Below, piece after piece: positions 47,199 through 52,655 of a DNA stretch of 52,655 nucleotides. Under the pieces are notes generated by a model, which did not search any database, was not told the DNA's origin, and was given only the letters and a program-made list of their open reading frames with translations. Origin of the DNA: JAYQUR01 sp038133505 (GTDB taxonomy: Bacteria > Pseudomonadota > Alphaproteobacteria > MPNO01 > UBA830); contig JAYPTI010000003.1 in assembly GCA_038133505.1 (NCBI GenBank), positions 1 through 52,655 on the forward strand, given 5' to 3'. The translations under genes were made by a program, and so were the position numbers. Numbering within the stretch: position 1 is the first letter of the stretch; every line of letters begins with the position of its first letter.

Positions 47199-50165
47199 TC
47201 AGCTTTCGACCGGTCCCAGAAGCATTTCGTAATTCCGCGTAGCGTCCGCGGCGGCTTCCCGCATTGTTTGCTTCAGCGTTTCGAAGTCAACCGCCCCGCA
47301 GGCGCGCCGGATCACCGTCTTGAGGCCGAGGGAGGCGGTCTGCTCGTCGAAGCCTTCCTCCACCGTCAGCCGCAGGATGCCCTGCAGGTTGCGCCAGAGC
47401 CGCGCGGCGCGGATCAGCTCGTCCGCGGCGGCGGCGTCCAGCGCACCGCAGTCGGCCGCTTCGTCGAGGACCGCGATCGTGTCCCGCGCCAGGATTTCTG
47501 GATTGTCCGCGGCATGACGCAGCTGCAGGTACTGGGCGACGAACTCGATATCGACGAGGCCGCCGCGCAGGTGCTTGACCGACCATATGTCGTCGGTGCC
47601 GTGCTCCTTCCGCATGCGTTCGCGCATTTCGGCAACCTCGGCTCTTAGCTTATCCGGGTCGCGCCGCGTCGACAGGACCTCCCGGATGACGCGTTCGAAG
47701 CGTTCGCCGAGGTCGCCCTCCGCACACACGACGCGTGCCCGCGTCAGCGCCTGGTATTCCCAGGTCCACGCGTCTTCGCGCTGGTATTTCGAGAACGCTT
47801 CGAGCGACGAGGCGATCGGGCCGGCGTTGCCGGCGGGCCGGAGCCGCATGTCGACTTCGTACAGTTTTCCCTCGCCCGTCGGCGCCGTGATCGCGCCGAT
47901 GTAGCGTTGGCTGAGCCGCGCGTAGTACTGGCCCGGCGACAGCGGGCGAGGGCCGTCGGAGGCGTCGGCGTCCGCCGGCACGTCGTAGACGAACAACAGG
48001 TCGAGATCGGAGCCGACGGTCATCTCCCGGCTGCCCATCTTGCCGAACGCGACGACCGCCATGGTCGCGCCCGGGATGCGGCCGTGGGTTTCCGCGAAGT
48101 CGGCCTCCACAGCCGGCAGCAGCGCCGAGAGGCAGACGTCCGCAACATCGGTAAGCGGGCCCGAGGCGTCGACCGGCGATAGCCGGCCCCGCAGCATGTG
48201 CGCGCCGATCTGGAAGACGCGGTCGTTGGCCCAGCGCCGTTCGATATCGAGGATGTCCTGGAAATCGCGGGCCTGCGAAAGCACCTCGTCGAGATCGCGC
48301 CGCATGTCGTCGGCGGTCGGCAGGAAGTCGAAGAAGTCGGTACTGAGCACGCCATCCAGCAGGATCGGGTTGCGGCTGAGCCAGGTTGCTAGCCGCGGCG
48401 CGGCGCCCATGATCTCGGCGACGAGGTCGAACAGGCCGGGGTGCGCGGTAAACAGCGAAAAGAGCTGCACACCCGCGGGCAGGCCGCGGAGGAATTCGTC
48501 GAACCGCAGCAGAGCGGCATCGGGCGTCGGCGACGAGGAGAACGCCTCGAGGATCGACGGCACGAGCTCGGTCAGCAGTTCACGCGCCCGCGTGCTGCGC
48601 ATCGCGCGGTGACGCCCGGTATGCCAGGCGCGCACCATCGCCGAGACGCGGGCGGGCTCCGCATAACCCATCTCCGCGATCGTCTTCAGCGTGTCGGGGT
48701 CGTCGTCGCCGCCGGTGAAGACCAGATTGCCCGCGCCGGCAAGGTCGCCGTCGTCTTCGAAAAGGGCGGCATAGTGGCGCTCTACCGCCCGCATGTGATG
48801 CGTGAAGTCGGCCGAAAATGCCGCACCGCCGTCGTAACCGAGAAATATCCCGAGTTTATCGATGTCTTCCGGCGACTCCGGCACGACGTGGGTCTGCTGG
48901 TCGTTCACCATCTGCAGGCGATGTTCCAGCCGCCGGTGGAATTCGTATGCCGCATGCAGGTCGGCGGCCGCTTCGGGTTCGACATGACCCGCGGCAACGA
49001 GCCGGTCGATCGCCTCCAGCGTGCCGCGAACGCGCAGATCCGGATCGCGCCCGCCCCAGATGAGTTGCTGCGTCTGGGCGTAGAACTCTATCTCGCGGAT
49101 GCCGCCGCGGCCGAGCTTGACGTTGTGGCCGGCGACCGCCACCTCGCCGCCGCCGCGGTGCGCGTTGATCTGCCGCTTGATCGACTGGATGTCCTGGATC
49201 GCCGCAAAATCGAGATGCCGGCGCCACATGAACGGCCGCAGCACGTCGAGAAACGCGAGCCCGGCCTGGATGTCGCCGGCAACCGGCCGGGCCTTGACCA
49301 TCGCGGCGCGTTCCCAATTCTGGCCGGTGCTTTCGTAATAGGTCTCGGCGGCAAGCGCCGACATGGCCGGCGGAGTCGAGCCGGGGTCGGGACGCAGGCG
49401 GAGATCGGTGCGGAACACGTAGCCGTCGCGCGTCCGCTCGTCCATGAACCCCACGAGATTGCGGGCGAGGCGGGTGAACAGGTCTTGCATTCCCCTGTCG
49501 CCCGTATAGGGCACTGTCGTCTGGTCGTAGAGGATGATGAGGTCGATATCGCTCGAGTAGTTGAGTTCGCGGGCGCCGAGCTTGCCCATGCCGAGAATGA
49601 CAAGTCCTGAATCGAGGTGCGGCCGGTCGGGATCCGGGAGGGCGAGATCGCCCTTGTCGTGGGCGCCCCGCAACAGGTTGTCGCAAGCCGCCTGCAGCGC
49701 GTCGGCGGCGAAATCGGACAGCGTTCCCGTGATCCTGTCGAGCGGCCAGACGGAGGCGATATCCGCCATCGCGACGGTCAGCGCGATCCGGCGTTTCGCC
49801 ATCCGGAGCCGTTTCATGAGGTTGTCTTTCCCGCTCGTCGCCGGCGGGGAGTCACCTTCTCCGGGAATCATGTTACGCGCTGCGGAAAGGGCTTCGTCTG
49901 GCCCGCGTTCAAGCAGCAGCCGCGCGAAGCCCAGGTCGGATATCAGCGCCTGGCCGAGGAACGGGCTGTTGCCGAATGCGGCGGTAAGGAGTGCCCGCGA
50001 CGCTCCCGGTTCAATGGCCTCGCCGGCAAACGTTCGGAGGGCTTCGTCGTCGCAGCGGTCCGCTGCTTCTTGCCAACGCTGGAAATGAACGTCGGCAAGC
50101 GCGGCGTCGCCGGCCTGCGACGGCGGCGTCTCCGAATCGGTCCAGATTTCCGCGATATCGGGCAA
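47199..50165 (-). CDS. glnE: Bifunctional glutamine synthetase adenylyltransferase/deadenylase
   Basis: 988 residues, full length. Two nucleotidyltransferase domains are clear: the deadenylylase half with GMGKLGARELNYSSDIDL (about 195-212) and the adenylylase half with GKMGSREMTVGSDLDLL (about 700-716), each followed by a helical GlnD-type region with EVDMRLRP or RTDLRLRPD. It adds or removes AMP on GlnA in response to PII proteins, controlling nitrogen assimilation. The start is TTG with no clear ribosome-binding site; an in-frame stop 22 bp upstream allows no earlier start. A 14-bp palindrome abuts the start codon. It is divergent from the AsmA-like gene. Confidence 0.97.
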   Translation of the reverse strand: MPDIAEIWTDSETPPSQAGDAALADVHFQRWQEAADRCDDEALRTFAGEAIEPGASRALLTAAFGNSPFLGQALISDLGFARLLLERGPDEALSAARNMIPGEGDSPPATSGKDNLMKRLRMAKRRIALTVAMADIASVWPLDRITGTLSDFAADALQAACDNLLRGAHDKGDLALPDPDRPHLDSGLVILGMGKLGARELNYSSDIDLIILYDQTTVPYTGDRGMQDLFTRLARNLVGFMDERTRDGYVFRTDLRLRPDPGSTPPAMSALAAETYYESTGQNWERAAMVKARPVAGDIQAGLAFLDVLRPFMWRRHLDFAAIQDIQSIKRQINAHRGGGEVAVAGHNVKLGRGGIREIEFYAQTQQLIWGGRDPDLRVRGTLEAIDRLVAAGHVEPEAAADLHAAYEFHRRLEHRLQMVNDQQTHVVPESPEDIDKLGIFLGYDGGAAFSADFTHHMRAVERHYAALFEDDGDLAGAGNLVFTGGDDDPDTLKTIAEMGYAEPARVSAMVRAWHTGRHRAMRSTRARELLTELVPSILEAFSSSPTPDAALLRFDEFLRGLPAGVQLFSLFTAHPGLFDLVAEIMGAAPRLATWLSRNPILLDGVLSTDFFDFLPTADDMRRDLDEVLSQARDFQDILDIERRWANDRVFQIGAHMLRGRLSPVDASGPLTDVADVCLSALLPAVEADFAETHGRIPGATMAVVAFGKMGSREMTVGSDLDLLFVYDVPADADASDGPRPLSPGQYYARLSQRYIGAITAPTGEGKLYEVDMRLRPAGNAGPIASSLEAFSKYQREDAWTWEYQALTRARVVCAEGDLGERFERVIREVLSTRRDPDKLRAEVAEMRERMRKEHGTDDIWSVKHLRGGLVDIEFVAQYLQLRHAADNPEILARDTIAVLDEAADCGALDAAAADELIRAARLWRNLQGILRLTVEEGFDEQTASLGLKTVIRRACGAVDFETLKQTMREAAADATRNYEMLLGPVES

Positions 50166-50179
50166 TTGAAACGTTTCAA
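50166..50179. promoter_or_regulatory. 14-bp perfect palindrome TTGAAACGTTTCAA at the glnE start
   Basis: TTGAAAC / GTTTCAA directly abuts the glnE TTG codon on the minus strand and lies 83 bp before the ATG of the divergent gene. The core TGAAACGTTTCA resembles the symmetric operators of LacI/GalR-family repressors. No regulator gene of that family is in the window. A regulatory role is inferred. Confidence 0.5.
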
Positions 50180-50262
50180 ATTGGGGTTATTTTCACCACA
50201 CTGCGTTTAGCGTCCGGGCACGTCAAGCTGCCGTGTTCCGCCCCGCGCCGATCGAACGGGAA

Positions 50263-52655
50263 ATGTTCAGAAGAACGTCCATCCTTTGCCTTGAAGCGAT
50301 CATCGGCATTCTTGCCCTTGTCGGAATTCTTCTTGTCGGCACCGCTTGGCGCATCTCTCAAGGGCCGGTTTCCCTCAAGTTCTTCCTTCCGTATGCGGAT
50401 CGCGTTCTGAACGACGAGGCGGGCCAGGTTCGCGTGCAGGTCGAGGACGTATTCCTGACCTGGGCGGGCTGGGAACGGGCGCTCGATCTCCGCGCCGAGG
50501 GACTCGACTTCCGCGCGCCCGACGGCGGACGCCTCGCACGCATCCGGGAGGTTTCCCTCAGCCTGAGCTTTAGAGCGCTTCTCGAGGGCGCGATCGCACC
50601 GACCAGTCTCGAGATCATCCGGCCGCGGATTCTGCTGGTGCGTGCGGAAGCGGGCGATATCCGGCTCGGCTTCGGCGCGCTTTCGGAACAGGGGACGGAA
50701 GCGTCGGACGCGCCGCAGGAAAATGCGCTTCGGCCGCTGATCGACAGCCTCTCCGGGCCGGCCCGCCCTGACAGCCCGTTCCGGTTTCTGAACCGGATTC
50801 GAGTCCTGGACGGTGCGGTCCGGGTAAACGACCGGAAAATGAACGTCACCTGGGGAGCGCGGCACGCCGACATATCGCTGACCCGCCGCCCTGACGGGCT
50901 TCTCGCGGTGGCGGATCTCGAACCTTCTTTGCCCGGCGAACCCCAGCTGAACGCATCCGTGCAGTTCCTGAAAGACCAGGGCAGGATCGAGGCGCGGCTG
51001 AATTTCTCCGGCATCAATCCGTCGCTCGTCGCCGGCAGCTTCCCCGAACTGGCTGCCGCGAAGGCCGCGAATGTGCCGTTGCGCGGTACGCTCACGGCGA
51101 CCGCGGATACCGAGGGAAACCTGCTCGCCGGAGCGTTCGGCCTGACCGCCGGGAAGGGCACTGTTGCGATCGAGGGAAGCGGCCTCAAACCGATCGCGAT
51201 TGGCGGCGCCGAATTTGCCGGAAATATTTCGCGCGCTCCCGACCAGATAACCCTCTCGTCGGGACGGGTGCGTCTCGCCGACGGCAGCGCGGCCCTTACC
51301 GCGACCCTGACCAGGGCAGGTCCGCTCGCCTCCGTGGTCGCGTCGCTGAATGTCGACAGCCTGAAGGTCGACAGTCTCGGCAAATACTGGCCGGAGAACG
51401 CCGTCGCCGACGGCAGGAACTGGGTCCTGGCCAACATCCGGGGCGGGGAAGTACGCAACGCGGTTGCCAATGTCACCGCCCATATCGACCTGGAAGGCGA
51501 GCGGGCGGGCGCCTTCGAGGTGGATTCTCTGGGCGGCAGGTTCTCGGTGGGCGGCGCGACGATACGCTATCTGGCGCCTCTACCGCCCATAACGGAGGCG
51601 GAGGCGACCGCAACGTTTAGCACGCGCCGCTTCGATTTCGCCGTCAGGTCCGGGCGGGTCGGTACCCTCGAGCTATCCGACGGGGCGGTCAATATCTGGG
51701 ATATAGGCGCTCCGAAGGAATGGCTGTCCGTCACGACGGTGATCCGGGGACCCGTCCGCGACGCCCTGGAACTGCTCGCGCATCCGAGGCTCGACCTTCT
51801 GTCGAACGTGGGGCTGACGCCGGAGGGGACGGCGGGCAGCCAGTCGACGCGCCTGAAGGTGACGCTGCCGCTTATCGACAAACTGGCCGGCGCCGACGTC
51901 GCGGTCGTTTCCACCTCCCGGATTGAAGGTTTGACCCTTCCGAACGTCGTGGCCGGGGAGGGGATCGACGACGGCACGGCGATGCTTACGGTCGACAATG
52001 CCGCATTGAAGGCCGAAGGGGCGGCGCAGTACCTCGGAACGCCCGTTCGCTTCATCTGGAACGAATATTTCGGACAAGCCCCCGAGGTTCGCCGGGAACT
52101 CTCTCTCGGTCTCGTGCTCGACGCGAAGCTTCGGAACAAGTTCGGGATCGAGTTTCCCGACATTCTGAACGGGCCCGTGCCGGCACGGATCGCCGTGCGC
52201 GATGGACTCGACGGCAATCGCTCGCTTGCGGCAAGCATGAACCTCGAGGGCGCATCCCTGACGATTCCGGGTTTCAACTGGATCAAGCCGGGCGGCGTGG
52301 CATCGACCGCCGAGGTGTCGGCTAGCTTTCGCGACGACAAGCTGGTGAAGCTCGATGCCGTGAAAATAGACTCGGAAGGTTTCTCCGCCGCAGGCTCGGC
52401 CGAATTCTCGCCGGACGGCGAGACGCTCGCTTCCCTACAGGTCGACCGTTTCCGACTTGGCGAGAACAGCTGTTCCCTAAAAGCGGCCCGGTCGCCGGCC
52501 GCCGGCTGGGAGATAGACGCCGGCGGAGACGCGTTCGACGCGCGCCCCTTCATCGCCAAGTTGACCGAAACCGGCGCCCCTCCGCCGCTGCCCGCCTTCC
52601 GGCTGGATGCCAGATTCGACAAGATCCGGATCAACGACGATCCACAGGCGACCAA
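50263..52655 (+). CDS. AsmA-like/DUF3971 domain protein, 3'-truncated
   Basis: The frame is open from the ATG at 50263 to the last base, so 797 complete codons are seen of a protein that is usually over 1,000 residues. An in-frame GTG at 50233 is an alternative start. One N-terminal membrane helix (about 10-28: IIGILALVGILLVG) is followed by long beta-rich repeats typical of AsmA/YhdP/TamB-like proteins, including GPVSLKFFLPYADRVL and IRGPVRDALELLAHPRL. These proteins bridge inner and outer membranes and move phospholipids. It is divergent from glnE. DUF3971 assignment is from overall pattern and context. Confidence 0.85.
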   Translation, partial: MFRRTSILCLEAIIGILALVGILLVGTAWRISQGPVSLKFFLPYADRVLNDEAGQVRVQVEDVFLTWAGWERALDLRAEGLDFRAPDGGRLARIREVSLSLSFRALLEGAIAPTSLEIIRPRILLVRAEAGDIRLGFGALSEQGTEASDAPQENALRPLIDSLSGPARPDSPFRFLNRIRVLDGAVRVNDRKMNVTWGARHADISLTRRPDGLLAVADLEPSLPGEPQLNASVQFLKDQGRIEARLNFSGINPSLVAGSFPELAAAKAANVPLRGTLTATADTEGNLLAGAFGLTAGKGTVAIEGSGLKPIAIGGAEFAGNISRAPDQITLSSGRVRLADGSAALTATLTRAGPLASVVASLNVDSLKVDSLGKYWPENAVADGRNWVLANIRGGEVRNAVANVTAHIDLEGERAGAFEVDSLGGRFSVGGATIRYLAPLPPITEAEATATFSTRRFDFAVRSGRVGTLELSDGAVNIWDIGAPKEWLSVTTVIRGPVRDALELLAHPRLDLLSNVGLTPEGTAGSQSTRLKVTLPLIDKLAGADVAVVSTSRIEGLTLPNVVAGEGIDDGTAMLTVDNAALKAEGAAQYLGTPVRFIWNEYFGQAPEVRRELSLGLVLDAKLRNKFGIEFPDILNGPVPARIAVRDGLDGNRSLAASMNLEGASLTIPGFNWIKPGGVASTAEVSASFRDDKLVKLDAVKIDSEGFSAAGSAEFSPDGETLASLQVDRFRLGENSCSLKAARSPAAGWEIDAGGDAFDARPFIAKLTETGAPPPLPAFRLDARFDKIRINDDPQAT

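Overview
The window is a gene-dense stretch of about 52.7 kb from a high-GC alphaproteobacterial chromosome, most like Rhodospirillales or a related free-living order. Lineage markers are an NDUFA12-type complex I subunit gene, the aroQ-accB-accC-aat block facing a DUF2155 gene, a Pam18/Tim14-like J protein, RNase E with a long acidic insert in its S1 domain, and the rne / amiC-pbp1A-prfB divergon. These affinities come from gene content and order; no search was run. I see no insertion sequence, prophage, CRISPR array, rRNA or tRNA. Most of the region looks like stable core chromosome with a few accessory genes.

Layout. 1-7.5 kb: catabolic or redox genes (FMN alpha-hydroxy acid dehydrogenase, aldehyde dehydrogenase, Gfo/Idh/MocA oxidoreductase, a DsbB-like membrane protein, DUF3179, a molybdopterin oxidoreductase). 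7.5-13.2 kb: a VWA protein and a membrane J protein, then galU-ugd-phosphohexomutase, which supply UDP-glucose, UDP-glucuronate and hexose phosphates for surface polysaccharide. 13.2-18.4 kb: a TTG-started D,D-carboxypeptidase with a SPOR-like tail, a lipoprotein, and clpS-clpA ending in a clear intrinsic terminator. 18.4-26 kb: a minus-strand ridA/GNAT/hydrolase operon, NDUFA12-mlaD-methyltransferase-DUF2155, and aroQ-accB-accC-aat in the opposite direction. 26.2-29.3 kb: a PAS_5 protein, a tail-anchored orphan, a type III PLP decarboxylase and a zeta-like GST.

29.3-43.4 kb is an envelope and RNA block: a DsbA-like protein and an M48/TPR protease, divergent from a degenerate gamma-glutamyltransferase lipoprotein and an aminotransferase; then rne, with a long structured leader, divergent from amiC, a PBP1A, prfB (with an intact programmed +1 frameshift) and a trypsin-fold/PDZ protein that lacks its catalytic triad. 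43.4-52.7 kb: an alpha/beta hydrolase, DUF455, an orphan membrane protein, a Bcp peroxiredoxin, a dienelactone hydrolase, glnE and a truncated AsmA-like (DUF3971) gene. A perfect 14-bp palindrome touches the TTG start of glnE.

No single cluster is clearly a new multi-gene system. The best leads are the degenerate enzymes (GGT-like lipoprotein, pseudoprotease downstream of prfB, DsbB-like protein with one cysteine pair), the VWA/J-protein pair, and the cis elements at glnE, dsbA and rne.
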